From Botrimarina colliarenosi (GTDB lineage: Bacteria; Planctomycetota; Planctomycetia; Pirellulales; Lacipirellulaceae), in NCBI RefSeq assembly GCF_007859955.1, contig NZ_SJPR01000003.1, positions 62,001-126,000 of the forward strand: a DNA stretch of 64,000 nt, read 5' to 3'. Below, one piece after another: positions 27,235 through 36,531 of the stretch. The notes beneath the pieces are model-generated. The model did not search any database. It saw nothing but the letters and a program-made list of their open reading frames with translations, and was not told the DNA's origin. A program made the position numbers and the translations under genes. Numbering within the stretch: position 1 is the stretch's first letter; every line of letters begins with the position of its first letter.

Positions 27235-28185
27235 ATGAAGGTTACTCGTTTCGTAGCTCTGGCCCTCGGGCTGGCGCTGCCGGTCGCCTCACAGGCGGCC
27301 TCCCTCTACTCGGAAGACTTTAACGTCGATCCGACCGCCAACTGGACCGTCAACGACCCCGCCGTGACGGACACCATTGCGGACTTCTTCTACGACTATT
27401 CGGCCATTGGCGTGCCGGCCGCCCCCGGTGGAACGGGCACCACGGGCCTGAAGATGACGGCCAACAACACGACCGGCGTGTTCGGTGGTTTCAGCGTCTC
27501 GCCCACCGGCCAGAGCTTCACCGGCGACTACGTCGTTGAATTCGACATGTGGCAAAACTACGTCGGCCCCCTCGGCGCTGGCGGCAGCGGCACCACGCAG
27601 CTGTCGATGGCCGGCATCGGCACGTCAGGCACGGTTGGCGTCTACCCGGGATTCAACTCAAACGAGAACGTTCTGTTTGCTGTGACACTCGATGGTGGCA
27701 GCAGCTCTGACTTCCGCGCTTACTCGTCGGTGGCGCCGACCAGCTATGTCGCCGGCGACCCAGTGTACGCCGCCCCTTCACGTGACGGTGTTAACGCCTA
27801 CTACACGACGCCCTTCCCGGGCGGCCAGTCGGCTCCTGGCGATCAGATCGCGCTGTTCCCCGGCCAGACGGGCGCCGTCGATGCCGGCGAGGTCGGGTTC
27901 GCGTGGCGCAAGGTCGCCATTCAGGTCGCCGGCGGATTCGCCACTTGGTCGATTGATGGCACCGACATCGCCACCGTCGATCTCTCGACCGTCACCCTCG
28001 GCGGCGGCAACATCCTGTTCGGTCACAGCGACACGAACGGAGGCGTCTCGTCCGACGCCAACGACTTCCTGCTGAACGTCACGTTGATCGACAACCTTGT
28101 CGTGACGGCGATCCCCGAGCCGGCCACGCTGGGCCTCGTCGCGTTGGGCTTCGGCCTCGTCGCTGCGTCGCGTCGCCGTAGCTGA
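27235..28185 (+). CDS. PEP-CTERM sorting domain protein
   Basis: 316 residues with a Sec signal peptide (MKVTRFVALALGLALPVASQ) and a C-terminal PEP-CTERM tripartite signal at 293-316: IPEPATLG, a hydrophobic helix, and a final SRRRS. Such proteins are exported and processed by an exosortase/archaeosortase-type enzyme. The mature part is Gly/Ser/Thr-rich and looks like a lectin-like beta-sandwich, function unknown. It is a single-gene unit with its own terminator; no exosortase gene is in the window. Confidence 0.9.
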   Translation: MKVTRFVALALGLALPVASQAASLYSEDFNVDPTANWTVNDPAVTDTIADFFYDYSAIGVPAAPGGTGTTGLKMTANNTTGVFGGFSVSPTGQSFTGDYVVEFDMWQNYVGPLGAGGSGTTQLSMAGIGTSGTVGVYPGFNSNENVLFAVTLDGGSSSDFRAYSSVAPTSYVAGDPVYAAPSRDGVNAYYTTPFPGGQSAPGDQIALFPGQTGAVDAGEVGFAWRKVAIQVAGGFATWSIDGTDIATVDLSTVTLGGGNILFGHSDTNGGVSSDANDFLLNVTLIDNLVVTAIPEPATLGLVALGFGLVAASRRRS

Positions 28186-28212
28186 GTCACGGACTACGCC
28201 GCGTTCTTTCAA

Positions 28213-28252
28213 TGACGCCGCTCCCGCCTCTGAGCGGGGGCGGCGTTTTTTT
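28213..28252 (+). terminator. intrinsic terminator after the PEP-CTERM gene
   Basis: Stem GACGCCGCTCCCGC / GCGGGGGCGGCGT with loop CTCTGA, then seven Ts. It lies 28 nt after the stop codon. Confidence 0.92.
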
Positions 28253-28539
28253 GTTGGCGAACAGAGTCATTTGAGATGGATCCGTTCTGCCGGTCGTGAT
28301 GACGCATTAACCCTCGTCGCCACGACGGTCCCGCCACGGTAGACGGCGTCGAGGGGCGTTGATGCCGGGCCGACTCCGATACGATGATGCGTCTTCAGCC
28401 GTAGCCGCTTTTGCCGCGCCGTCCTCAATACGCCACTCTATTGAGGCGAGCCGGATGGTCGACCGAGGGAGCCTCGCCAAGAATGCCCCGTCCCCCGTCA
28501 CCGACAGCCCTGCCGAGCGAGCCGCGTTCCGCCCCGTCA
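28253..28539. other. non-coding gap before the EEP gene
   Basis: About 290 nt. No gene, repeat or convincing promoter pair is visible. In-frame starts for the next gene exist at 28411 and 28483 but give Arg/Pro-rich, poorly conserved-looking N-termini. Confidence 0.5.
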
Positions 28540-29655
28540 ATGATTCCCAGCGTCATCCTCTCGATTCTCGTCGGACTCCTGGTGGTGGTGACGGTGGCGC
28601 CACTGCTGCCGGTCGGCGCTTGGTTCGTGCGGCTTGGCGACTTCCCCCGGATGCAGATCGTGGCGGTCGCCGCCTTGCTGGGGATCCTCGTCGCGATGCT
28701 CGATGTCGGACGCGGCCCGCTTGAGCGACTGACGTGGCTTGGCGTTTGTGGCTTGGTGGTCTTGTGGCAGGCGAGTCATTTCGTTGCGCTGACGCCGCTG
28801 TGGCCCGTCGAGTCGCCCGCTGCCGACGGGAAGGACGCGATCCGCGTCGCGGTCGCGAACCTCCGCTTCGAGAATACGCAGCGAGAACAAGTGGTGGAGG
28901 AACTCACCGCCCTCGACGCGGACGTGCTCCTCTTGATCGAGATCGACGAGGCGTGGGCCGAAGCGCTCAAGCCGCTGCGATCCAAGTACCCCCATCGCCA
29001 CGGTGTGGTGGCGGAGGAGGGGCTCGGCATGATTCTCTGGAGCAAGCTTTCGGTGTCGGGCTGTGAGGTCCGCCATCTTGTTTCCGAACAGCGGCCATCG
29101 ATCTTCGCCGATATCGAAACACCCGACGGCGCGACGGTCCACTTCGTGGGCGTCCACCCCACGCCGCCCGGTCTGTACGAAGAGGATCACGACGAGCGCC
29201 ACGACAGCCGCATCCGTGACGCCGAACTGATGCTGGTCGCACGTGAGGTCGCCGAACGGCCGGACGACCGCTGGCTCGTGACCGGCGACTTCAACGACGT
29301 GGCGTGGAGCCACACGACACGCCTTTTCAAGCGGATGAGCGGCCTGAAGGACCCCCGCGTTGGACGCGGACTCTACAACACTTACCACGCCGACTACCCG
29401 TTGGTGCTGCGCTTTCCAATCGATCACGTCTTCGTGTCGGCCGGAGCGGGGGTCGCTGATTTACGACGGTTTCGGCCTACTGGGTCCGACCACTTCGGGA
29501 TCCTGACTTCTTTGGCGTTCCAATCTAGCGAGAAGAGCCGGCCCGATCCCGAAGGGGATGACCCGGAGGAATCCGCCGAGTTGATCGCCGAGGGACTCGA
29601 CGATGCCGAAGCGATGGCGCCGGACGATCCGCCAGAGAAATCAGCGTCGCCGTAG
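28540..29655 (+). CDS. membrane-anchored endonuclease/exonuclease/phosphatase family protein
   Basis: 371 residues from ATG 28540. Three hydrophobic helices (about 4-25, 40-55, 65-80) anchor the N-terminus. The rest is an EEP fold with catalytic residues in order: N107, E134 (LLLIEID), H206 (VGVHPTPP), D250 and N252 (VTGDFNDV), D295-H296, and D317-H318 (GSDHFG). The substrate is unknown; nucleic acid or phospho-ester cleavage near the membrane is inferred. Acidic C-terminal tail of about 45 residues. Confidence 0.85.
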   Translation: MIPSVILSILVGLLVVVTVAPLLPVGAWFVRLGDFPRMQIVAVAALLGILVAMLDVGRGPLERLTWLGVCGLVVLWQASHFVALTPLWPVESPAADGKDAIRVAVANLRFENTQREQVVEELTALDADVLLLIEIDEAWAEALKPLRSKYPHRHGVVAEEGLGMILWSKLSVSGCEVRHLVSEQRPSIFADIETPDGATVHFVGVHPTPPGLYEEDHDERHDSRIRDAELMLVAREVAERPDDRWLVTGDFNDVAWSHTTRLFKRMSGLKDPRVGRGLYNTYHADYPLVLRFPIDHVFVSAGAGVADLRRFRPTGSDHFGILTSLAFQSSEKSRPDPEGDDPEESAELIAEGLDDAEAMAPDDPPEKSASP

Positions 29656-29695
29656 TGTCCGTACGAGCCCCGCCAATTGACGCGGAACGCGTCGG

Positions 29696-30988
29696 CTAGG
29701 CGCGGCGGAGGGCGACCGCGGCGAGGACGTCGTCGGCGCCGCTGGCGGCGAGGCGACGCAGGCAGCCCTCGGGGGTCATGCCGCGGTGGGCGTCGGCGGT
29801 GACTGCCCGGTAGATGTCGCCGAGGCGGCGTTCGATGAGCGGGCTGGTGAGCCGGGGGTCGCCGGCGGTCAGGACGAGTCGTTCGCGGATCGCCAGATCG
29901 AACGGCCGGGCCGCGTAGGCCGCCTCGTGCTCGCTCCAGCCGAGCGGCACTAGGTCGCCAGAGTGCGTCGTCGTGCACGCGGCGCGGACCGACAGGTTCA
30001 CGGTCGGGCCAGCGAAGGCCCAAGTCCCTGAGCCACCCAGGCCGGCGTCGGCGTCCTCGGGGGCGTCGACCAACACGGCGGTGACGGCCAGCCCTTCACC
30101 GGCCAGCGGCGACTCGAGCAGCCGCCGGTTCAGCAGCGTCAGCAGGATACCGGCGTCAGCGGCGCGCGGGGCGAGCTGCTGCGCCTCGGCGACGAGCCAC
30201 TCGACGGCCGACCGTTGGCTTGCCGTGGTGCTGTCGGGCGAATCGATCGCGGCAACCGCCAAGCCAAAAAGGCGCCCCCCGGGCAGTTCCCAAACGCCGG
30301 CCGAGGCGAGCCCTGCGGCGTGTGGCGCCGTCCAGGCAGCGGCCTCGACGGGGGGGGCGGCGATCGCAGTAACTGTCGGTCGGCGACCGGCGCCCAACGA
30401 TTCGGACACAGACGAATCGGCGTCGCTCGCTTCCGATGCTTCGGCTTGGCCCGCGGCCTGAATGGTTGGGTTGTCGCCCGCAGCGGCCCGCTCGACTTCC
30501 AACGCGAGCCGACCAGCGACGATCTCCGCCAGTTCGACCGCTTCATCGGCGATCGTCAGCGGCGCTGCGCTCATCAGCCAGAGGACGCCGTGGATCGTTG
30601 TGTCGGACGAAACCGGTAAGCAGATCGCGGCGCCAATCGGCCCCGCGTGCAGGTCCCAGCCCGCCGCGTCGGCAGGCTCTTCGACAACGACCGCGCCGCC
30701 GGCGAGGGCGGCGACGTCGGCTGGGGCCTTGGCCAGCGGGCGGTTGGTCGTGGCGGGGCGTTCCGCGAACGACGAGTCTTTCCGCGCCCACCTGGACGCC
30801 AACCCGAGCCCCCGGCTCGCTTCGTCCAGCAGCCAGAGCTCGGCCGCCTGGAAGCCGCCCTGCTCGTGGCAAAGGCCCTTGGCGGCCCCGCGGAGGACGG
30901 CCCGCACCACCGGCCCAATCCGCTCGGATACCGCCGACGGCGTCGCGGCGTTCTTCGGCGTGGTCAGCGGTTCGGAGGACATGAGCAA
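29696..30988 (-). CDS. GAF domain protein, possible PP2C-like C-terminal domain
   Basis: 430 residues. Residues about 20-170 look like a GAF sensor domain (GFQAAELWLLDEASRGLGLA, GPIGAAICLPVSSDTTIHGV). A low-complexity linker near 170-210 follows. The C-terminal half (WELPGGRLFGLAVAAIDSPD, AFAGPTVNLSVRAACTTTH) resembles the SpoIIE/PP2C phosphatase layout, but metal-binding Asp residues are not clear, so it may be inactive. Alternative start at 30982. Role in signalling is inference. Confidence 0.7.
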   Translation of the reverse strand: MLMSSEPLTTPKNAATPSAVSERIGPVVRAVLRGAAKGLCHEQGGFQAAELWLLDEASRGLGLASRWARKDSSFAERPATTNRPLAKAPADVAALAGGAVVVEEPADAAGWDLHAGPIGAAICLPVSSDTTIHGVLWLMSAAPLTIADEAVELAEIVAGRLALEVERAAAGDNPTIQAAGQAEASEASDADSSVSESLGAGRRPTVTAIAAPPVEAAAWTAPHAAGLASAGVWELPGGRLFGLAVAAIDSPDSTTASQRSAVEWLVAEAQQLAPRAADAGILLTLLNRRLLESPLAGEGLAVTAVLVDAPEDADAGLGGSGTWAFAGPTVNLSVRAACTTTHSGDLVPLGWSEHEAAYAARPFDLAIRERLVLTAGDPRLTSPLIERRLGDIYRAVTADAHRGMTPEGCLRRLAASGADDVLAAVALRRA

Positions 30989-31041
30989 GGTGCGAGTTGG
31001 AAGGCGCCAGGCGTAAGTTGTAGGTAACGACCCTCAAAGGG

Positions 31042-31282
31042 CAGCGAGCCCCCAGGCGTCAGCCGGGTGAGTTTTCCGAAGAGAGTTTTTCCCTCCACCT
31101 CAGAAAACCCGCCGCAGCTTGCCCAGAATCCGGCTCTTGCAGTTGCATCGGCTAGCAAGGTCGGCGACGCTGCGGCGCAGCGAAAACTTGCGGGTTGTAA
31201 CGGCGGGGTGGTTGGCGGCGGCTTTCCGGCCTTGCGGGCGGTGAGTTGGTCCCTCCCCCGGCTGACGCCTGGGGGCTCGCTG
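31042..31282. repeat. 26-bp perfect inverted pair
   Basis: The left arm (31042-31067, starting CAGCGAGCCCCCAGGCGTCA) and right arm (31257-31282) are perfect reverse complements, 189 nt apart. The interior has no ORF and further weak inverted stretches. It sits between the divergent GAF gene and the symporter gene and fills most of the 366-nt gap. A shorter related word (AGCCCCCGGGCGTC) occurs at about 35415. Confidence 0.75.
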
Positions 31283-31354
31283 TCCCTCGGCTGGCGATGC
31301 GACGATGCGGCTTCTAAACGAACCACTCAGATAGCGCTTTCACCTAAATACGAT

Positions 31355-32671
31355 ATGCCCCTCCACGTCCGCATTCTGATCGGTATGGCGCTCGGCCTCG
31401 TGGTGGGGGCGATTGCGGTCGCCTTTGGGGGGGCGTGGCTGATCACCGACTGGGTGAAGCCGTTCGGCACGGTCTTCATCAACTCGTTGAAGATGATCGC
31501 GGTGCCGCTGATCGTTGCGTCGCTGGTGAAGGGGGTCTCGGACATGCGCGACCTGGGCCGGCTGTCGGCCCTCGGCGGGCGGACCGTGGCGCTCTACCTC
31601 TTCACAACGGTTGTGTCGGTGTCGCTCGGTCTGGTGGTGGTCAATGTCGTGCAGCCGGGCCTGGCGATCGACCAGGCGACCCGAGAGAAGATCCAGGCCG
31701 GCTCGGCGGACGCGGCCGCGAGCAAGATCGAGCTCGCCCGGCAGACGCAGGAGCAGGGCCCGCTCCAGCCGCTGATCGACCTGGTGCCGGAGAACGTCTT
31801 CGCCGCCTCGGCCAGCAACGGCTCGATGCTCCAGGTGATCTGCTTTGTGCTGCTGTTTGGCGTGGCGTTGGTGCTCACGCCCGAGGAGAAGTCGGCGCCG
31901 GTCAAGGCGTTCTTCGACGGGCTCAACGACGTCGTCCTACGGCTGATCGATCTGATCATGCTCGCCGCGCCGGTCGGCGTGTTCGCGCTCTTGGCGGCGC
32001 TGGTGGCCGAGACGCCGTCGTGGGACGTGTTCCAGGCGTTGATGCTTTACAGCCTTTGCGTCGTGCTCGGGCTCTCGCTGCTGATCTTCGGGTTCTACCC
32101 AGCGCTGGCGGTCCTGTTCGCGGGGAAGGGCTACGCCGAGTTCTTCAAGGCGCTCGGCCCCGCTCAGCTGTTGGCGTTTAGCACCAGCAGTTCGGCGGCG
32201 ACGCTGCCGGCGACCATGGAGCGGACCGAGGAGCACCTCGGCGTTGACGAGGAGGTGACCAGCTTCGTCCTCCCGATCGGCGCCACCGTGAACATGGACG
32301 GCACGAGCCTCTACCAGGCCGTGGCCGCGGTGTTCATCTGCCAGGTGGGCGGCATCCACCTCACGCTCGGCGATCAGCTATCGATCGTGCTGACGGCGAC
32401 GCTCGCCTCGATCGGTACGGCCGCCGTGCCGAGCGCCGGGATCGTGATGCTGGTGATCGTCCTCGGGACGCTGCGGGTGCCGGAGGAGCAGATCGCCCAG
32501 GGGATCGCCCTGATCTTCGCCGTCGACCGGGTGCTCGACATGTACCGCACCGTGGCCAACGTTACGAGCGATGCGACCGTAGCGACCCTGGTCGCCAAGA
32601 GTGTGGGCCTGCTGCACGAGCGACCGGAGGAGCGGACGCTGGAGGAGCCGAGCAATCCGTCCGACGAATAG
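31355..32671 (+). CDS. dicarboxylate/amino acid:cation symporter (DAACS family)
   Basis: 438 residues of the GltP/DctA type, taking up dicarboxylates or acidic amino acids with Na+ or H+. Visible motifs: FINSLKMIAVPLIVASLVKG near the start, the serine-rich hairpin AFSTSSSAATLPATMER, GATVNMDGTSLYQAVAAVF (substrate and cation site), and AVPSAGIVMLVIVL. Start ATG at 31355 matches the family start MPLHVRILIGM; the frame is open far upstream through repeat sequence. Exact substrate cannot be told. Confidence 0.93.
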   Translation: MPLHVRILIGMALGLVVGAIAVAFGGAWLITDWVKPFGTVFINSLKMIAVPLIVASLVKGVSDMRDLGRLSALGGRTVALYLFTTVVSVSLGLVVVNVVQPGLAIDQATREKIQAGSADAAASKIELARQTQEQGPLQPLIDLVPENVFAASASNGSMLQVICFVLLFGVALVLTPEEKSAPVKAFFDGLNDVVLRLIDLIMLAAPVGVFALLAALVAETPSWDVFQALMLYSLCVVLGLSLLIFGFYPALAVLFAGKGYAEFFKALGPAQLLAFSTSSSAATLPATMERTEEHLGVDEEVTSFVLPIGATVNMDGTSLYQAVAAVFICQVGGIHLTLGDQLSIVLTATLASIGTAAVPSAGIVMLVIVLGTLRVPEEQIAQGIALIFAVDRVLDMYRTVANVTSDATVATLVAKSVGLLHERPEERTLEEPSNPSDE

Positions 32672-32684
32672 CGCCAAATTCACG

Positions 32685-33101
32685 CTACTCTGGCAGCAGC
32701 CGCAATGCGGCAAAGGCTTGCGGCCGGTAGACGTCGAAGTCGCGCCGATCCAGCGTGAAGACGGTTGCTATATCTTCGCGCTCGGCGAGGTGCATCAGCG
32801 ATGCGTCGGCGAGTTGATAGCCTTGGTCTCGGTAGGTCGATAAGATTCCGCGAATCGCCGATGCGTCGCTTTCATCCAAGGGAAGCAATTCCAGAAAGCC
32901 AGATTGGAGACCTTCGAGAAGCTTGGCTACCGCATCGGGATATTGGCGGAGCAGATAAGCCGCTTCGGTCAGGACGGGCCAGCAAGTTAGCAACGGCAGA
33001 CGGAGCGTCTTGAGCGCTTCGATGGATTGCTTGTGATGTTGGTCGCTCTGATTCAGGATGGCGACCAATGGCCCGGTATCGGCAAGGACCACTTCACTCA
33101 T
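32685..33101 (-). CDS. PIN domain protein, VapC-like toxin
   Basis: 138 residues with the PIN RNase layout: D8 (VVLADTGPLVA), E46 (PVLTEAAYL), D99 (YQLADASLMH) and D118/D121 (FTLDRRDF). VapC proteins cleave tRNA or rRNA sites. It overlaps the upstream small gene by 4 nt (33098-33101), as in a toxin-antitoxin pair with the antitoxin first. Target is unknown. Confidence 0.85.
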   Translation of the reverse strand: MSEVVLADTGPLVAILNQSDQHHKQSIEALKTLRLPLLTCWPVLTEAAYLLRQYPDAVAKLLEGLQSGFLELLPLDESDASAIRGILSTYRDQGYQLADASLMHLAEREDIATVFTLDRRDFDVYRPQAFAALRLLPE

Positions 33102-33457
33102 TTCCCGAAGCCTTCGAGGTACTTAGGATTCGTCGAAAGGTCGCTTGGAGCGTCCTTGACGATCCCTATCAAGCCCAGACGCATGGCAGCGTCGTACGCG
33201 GACTCGTCCTTCAGATGTTCAGCAAACGCCTTTACGTCTACCTGCATTGCTCTTAGTCGGGCTGTTACTTCGGCTACGCGCTCTTCAAATGACTTCGACA
33301 CCTGACAAGATTGCGACTTAGCGCCGTTGCCTCGGTGAGACAATGTCCCCATCTCTCGCAAGAACCTCCGCGGCGAGACGTTCAAGAGACGGCTCTGCTG
33401 CGCGAGATACTCGAGGTTGTCCGGGCTTTCTAAAAGTTGGTCGAAGGCCGTGTCCAT
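33098..33457 (-). CDS. putative antitoxin of the PIN pair
   Basis: 119 residues, acidic/helical, with no domain I can name. It precedes and overlaps the PIN toxin gene by 4 nt, the usual antitoxin position. The N-terminal half (FDQLLESPDNLEYLAQQSRL) could be a DNA-binding or dimer region and the C-terminal part (SDLSTNPKYLEGFG) could thread the toxin. Function is inferred from context only. Confidence 0.6.
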   Translation of the reverse strand: MDTAFDQLLESPDNLEYLAQQSRLLNVSPRRFLREMGTLSHRGNGAKSQSCQVSKSFEERVAEVTARLRAMQVDVKAFAEHLKDESAYDAAMRLGLIGIVKDAPSDLSTNPKYLEGFGK

Positions 33458-33535
33458 AACCGAATCATACTCCGCAGAGCCAGCGAAAGCCCATACAGAA
33501 CAAAAACTGCCTTCAGGACGTCCGCACAGCGGAGC

Positions 33536-35311
33536 CTACTCCGTGATCATGTCCTTCACCGTCATCCCGCCCGGGATCATCGGCAGCACGTGCTCTTGGT
33601 AGGGGACCGCCACGTCGAGGATGTACGGGCCGTCGTAGGCGATCATCTCCTTGATCGCGCCCTCGAGGTCTTCGGGCTTGTCGACGTAGGCGCCGCCGCA
33701 GCCATAGCCCTTCGCGATCATCACGAAGTTGGCGTAGCGGTTGGCCTGGTCCATTTCGCCGATGCCGTCCCCCTCGCCGTGCCACTCGGGCTTGTCGATC
33801 GGGCCGAGGTAGGTGTGGGCCCGGTTGCCCCTCATGAACCGGTCCTCCCACTGCACCACCATGCCGAGGTGCTGGTTGTTGAGCAGCAGCACCTTCACGG
33901 GGAGCTTCTCGCAGACCAGCGTGCTCAGCTCCTGGATGTTCATTTGGAAGCTGCCGTCGCCGTCGATGTCGATGACCAGCCGCCCCGGGAAGGCGGCCTG
34001 GACGCCCATGGCGGCGGGGAGGCCGAAGCCCATCGTCCCCAGGCCGCTCGAGCTGAGCCACGTCCGCGGCTTCTGGAACTTGTAGAACTGGGCGGCCCAC
34101 ATCTGGTGCTGGCCGACGCCGACCGTGATGACCGGGTCCATGTCGGCCGTCATCTGCCAGAGCTTCTCGATGGCCGATTGCTGGGTGATGCCTGGGTACG
34201 ACTTGTCGTAGGTGAAGGGGTGGTCCTTCTTCCACTTCTTGCACTGGGCGACCCAGTCCGAGATGTCCTCGGGCGCCTCGACGATCTTGTTCAGCTCGGT
34301 GAGGGCGTATTTAACGTCGCTCTGCACGGGGATGTGAGCCGGCTTGTTCTTGTTGATCTCCGCGGCGTCGATATCGACGTGGATGATCTTGCCGTGCTTG
34401 CAGAACTCTTCGAGCTTGCCGGTGACGCGGTCGTCGAAGCGGACGCCGAGGCTAATCAGCAGGTCGGCTTGGTCGACGGCGTAGTTGGCGTAGACCGACC
34501 CGTGCATGCCGAGCATGTCGAGCGACAGCTCGTCGGTGCCGGGGTAGGCGCCGAGGCCCATGACGGTGGTCGTGATCGGGATGCCGGTCTTCTTGACCAG
34601 CGTGCGGAGCTCTTCCGAGGCGTCGCTGAGGATGACGCCGCCGCCGGCGTAGATGACCGGCTTGCGGGCGCGCTTGATCGCGGCGGCCGCTTGGCGGATC
34701 GCCTCGGGCTTCGCCTCGGGCTTGGCCGGGTTGTAGCCGGGCAGGTTGAGCTTGCAGTCCCAGTCGGGGACGCAGCTGGCGAGCTGAACGTCCTTCGGCA
34801 CGTCGACGAGCACCGGGCCGGGCCGGCCGGTCGAGGCGATCAGGAACGCCTCCTTCATAACGCGCGCCACATCGTTGACGTCGGTCAGCAGGTAGTGGTG
34901 CTTGGTGATGCCGCGACAGACCTCGACCATCGGCGTTTCTTGGAACGCGTCGGAGCCGATAACGCCTGTCGGCACCTGGCCGGTGATGCAGACCAGCGGG
35001 ATGCTGTCGAGCTTGGCGTCGGCGATCGCGGTGACAAGATTCGTGGCGCCGGGGCCCGAGGTCGCCATGGCGACGCCGACCTTGCCGGTCGAGCGGGCGA
35101 GCCCCTGGGCGGCGAACGCGCCACCTTGCTCGTGGCGAGGGAGAATCGTGCGGAGCTTGTCCGAGACCCGCGTCAGCGCCTGGTGCAGCGGCATGCTGCA
35201 GCCACCCGGGTAGGCGAAGATCGTGTCAACGCCGTGCCGCACCAGCGACTGCACAAGGATGTCGGCGCCCGAGAGGAGCTGGGTTTGGGCGGCGGTATCG
35301 GTGGAGGCCAT
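33536..35311 (-). CDS. ilvB: acetolactate synthase large subunit
   Basis: Thiamine-diphosphate enzyme that starts branched-chain amino acid synthesis. 591 residues: N-terminal [16 protein letters not shown], catalytic Glu E61 in [14 protein letters not shown], the FAD-related middle domain, and the ThDP-binding motif [11 protein letters not shown] ... LLLNNQHLG near 440-475. The regulatory small subunit ilvN is not next to it on either side, so it must be encoded elsewhere or be dispensable. Confidence 0.94.
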   Translation of the reverse strand: MASTDTAAQTQLLSGADILVQSLVRHGVDTIFAYPGGCSMPLHQALTRVSDKLRTILPRHEQGGAFAAQGLARSTGKVGVAMATSGPGATNLVTAIADAKLDSIPLVCITGQVPTGVIGSDAFQETPMVEVCRGITKHHYLLTDVNDVARVMKEAFLIASTGRPGPVLVDVPKDVQLASCVPDWDCKLNLPGYNPAKPEAKPEAIRQAAAAIKRARKPVIYAGGGVILSDASEELRTLVKKTGIPITTTVMGLGAYPGTDELSLDMLGMHGSVYANYAVDQADLLISLGVRFDDRVTGKLEEFCKHGKIIHVDIDAAEINKNKPAHIPVQSDVKYALTELNKIVEAPEDISDWVAQCKKWKKDHPFTYDKSYPGITQQSAIEKLWQMTADMDPVITVGVGQHQMWAAQFYKFQKPRTWLSSSGLGTMGFGLPAAMGVQAAFPGRLVIDIDGDGSFQMNIQELSTLVCEKLPVKVLLLNNQHLGMVVQWEDRFMRGNRAHTYLGPIDKPEWHGEGDGIGEMDQANRYANFVMIAKGYGCGGAYVDKPEDLEGAIKEMIAYDGPYILDVAVPYQEHVLPMIPGGMTVKDMITE

Positions 35312-35696
35312 CGGCGGAACGGGGGGACAGAGCGGAACGGGTTAGGCGGAGCAGGCCGCCTTTAGAAGCGGGGAGTGCCGGAAACTGAAGCGGGGAGTGC
35401 CAGAAGCTAGCTAAAGCCCCCGGGCGTCGTTCGGGGACAGACACGTAAATCCGCCTCCCTAGCGAGCCCCACATAATACGCCGAGAGAGGGGCCTCGAAC
35501 AACCGATTCGCGGTGAGGAACGGCCTCGGCGCTAGGTTGGGCCATCCGATCGGGGGGCGACAGGTGCTGAGACGGGGCGTCGAGCGGCGACGGGCCGGAG
35601 CCCGCTCATCCTTAAGAACATGCAACCGTCCCCGCAGGTTCGCTGCCTGCGGTTGTTCCCTGGCGTCGGGACGGCTCCGCGGGGGCTCCAGAGGGC
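35312..35696. other. non-coding gap upstream of ilvB
   Basis: 385 nt between ilvB and a small membrane protein, both on the - strand. It contains a tandem 19-mer pair (GAAGCGGGGAGTGCC.GAA at 35365-35383 and 35387-35405), a short hairpin CCCCGGGCGTCGTTCGGGG, and another weak hairpin (CAACCG ... CGGTTG, about 35624-35657). I see no gene. Confidence 0.55.
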
Positions 35697-35921
35697 TCAG
35701 CCAGGCTGCTTCCGCATGAGGGTCAGGCTGTAGAGCACGACGATCGATCCGCCCGCCAGGAGGCTCCAGGGCGCCCATTCCGGCGGCGTCACGTCGCGGG
35801 CCGGCGCAACGACTTGGCCCGACCGCATCTGCGGCTTGAGCACAGCCTTGTGGATCGCCAGGGACTCAACGCCCAGCAAACACACGTAGGCTCCGACGGC
35901 GAGGAAGAACGAACGCCACAT
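35697..35921 (-). CDS. small two-helix membrane protein
   Basis: 74 residues from ATG, with two membrane helices (MWRSFFLAVGAYVCLLGVE and WSLLAGGSIVVLYSLTL) and a short middle segment ending VTPPEWAPW. I know this form only from planctomycetes and no function is assigned. An upstream in-frame start would add 26 residues rich in Pro and is less likely. Confidence 0.7.
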   Translation of the reverse strand: MWRSFFLAVGAYVCLLGVESLAIHKAVLKPQMRSGQVVAPARDVTPPEWAPWSLLAGGSIVVLYSLTLMRKQPG

Positions 35922-36235
35922 GGCGGCGGGCGGCTCCTGGGAATACGGGAAGAAGGCGAGACGGGACGGGGGCGCCGGGGCCGCTAGCACGGCCTGCATC
36001 GGAGTTTTATCGGCCCGCTCACCACGGTCCGCTTAGCCGACGCGACGCATATCCGCTGGCGCCGATCAGGCAGTTGGGACCGGCGCCCCGTGAGGATTCC
36101 CGCAAATCCGGGTCAATCGGCTCAACCGGCACGCCCTGAGGAACCGATTAACGGCGTGAGGCTGTGTGTGCTGCGCCCCGACAGGGAGCACCACGCGGCC
36201 GACGACGGACGCCTACAGGCCAAGGGACTGGCGAC

Positions 36236-36487
36236 ATGCGAGCTTCGACGTTGCGGATCTATCGCGGACCCGAAGACGACACCGCCCCGGCGGTTCCGTC
36301 GGTGCGGATGTCGGCCGACAACCAGTCGGTGACGGCCCCCGCGGCGCAGATCCTTCCGCTGCTAGCGGACGCGATCCAGAGCCAGCGGACTTGGCTCGCC
36401 GACTTCGCCAACGACGAGGTCACGGTCTCGGCCGACCTCTACGAGGTGCTGATGGCGTACCAACACTTCCGCCGCCCCGTCGCCTGA
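36236..36487 (+). CDS. small protein of unknown function
   Basis: 83 residues, cytosolic, no motif. The C-terminal half (AAQILPLLADAIQSQRTWLA, ADLYEVLMAYQHFRRP) is predicted helical and looks conserved; the N-terminal third is less ordered. ATG at 36236 is chosen because the upstream extension is Arg/Gly-rich. It is divergent from the membrane protein and convergent with the sulfatase gene. Confidence 0.65.
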   Translation: MRASTLRIYRGPEDDTAPAVPSVRMSADNQSVTAPAAQILPLLADAIQSQRTWLADFANDEVTVSADLYEVLMAYQHFRRPVA

Positions 36488-36531
36488 CTCGTTCAGTCGC
36501 CTGACCGAACATGTCCAGTCGATCCAGCGCC

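Noticed and set aside
33437..35365. 642-codon + strand frame opposite ilvB
   Set aside because: Antisense shadow; the real gene on the - strand has ThDP-enzyme motifs throughout.
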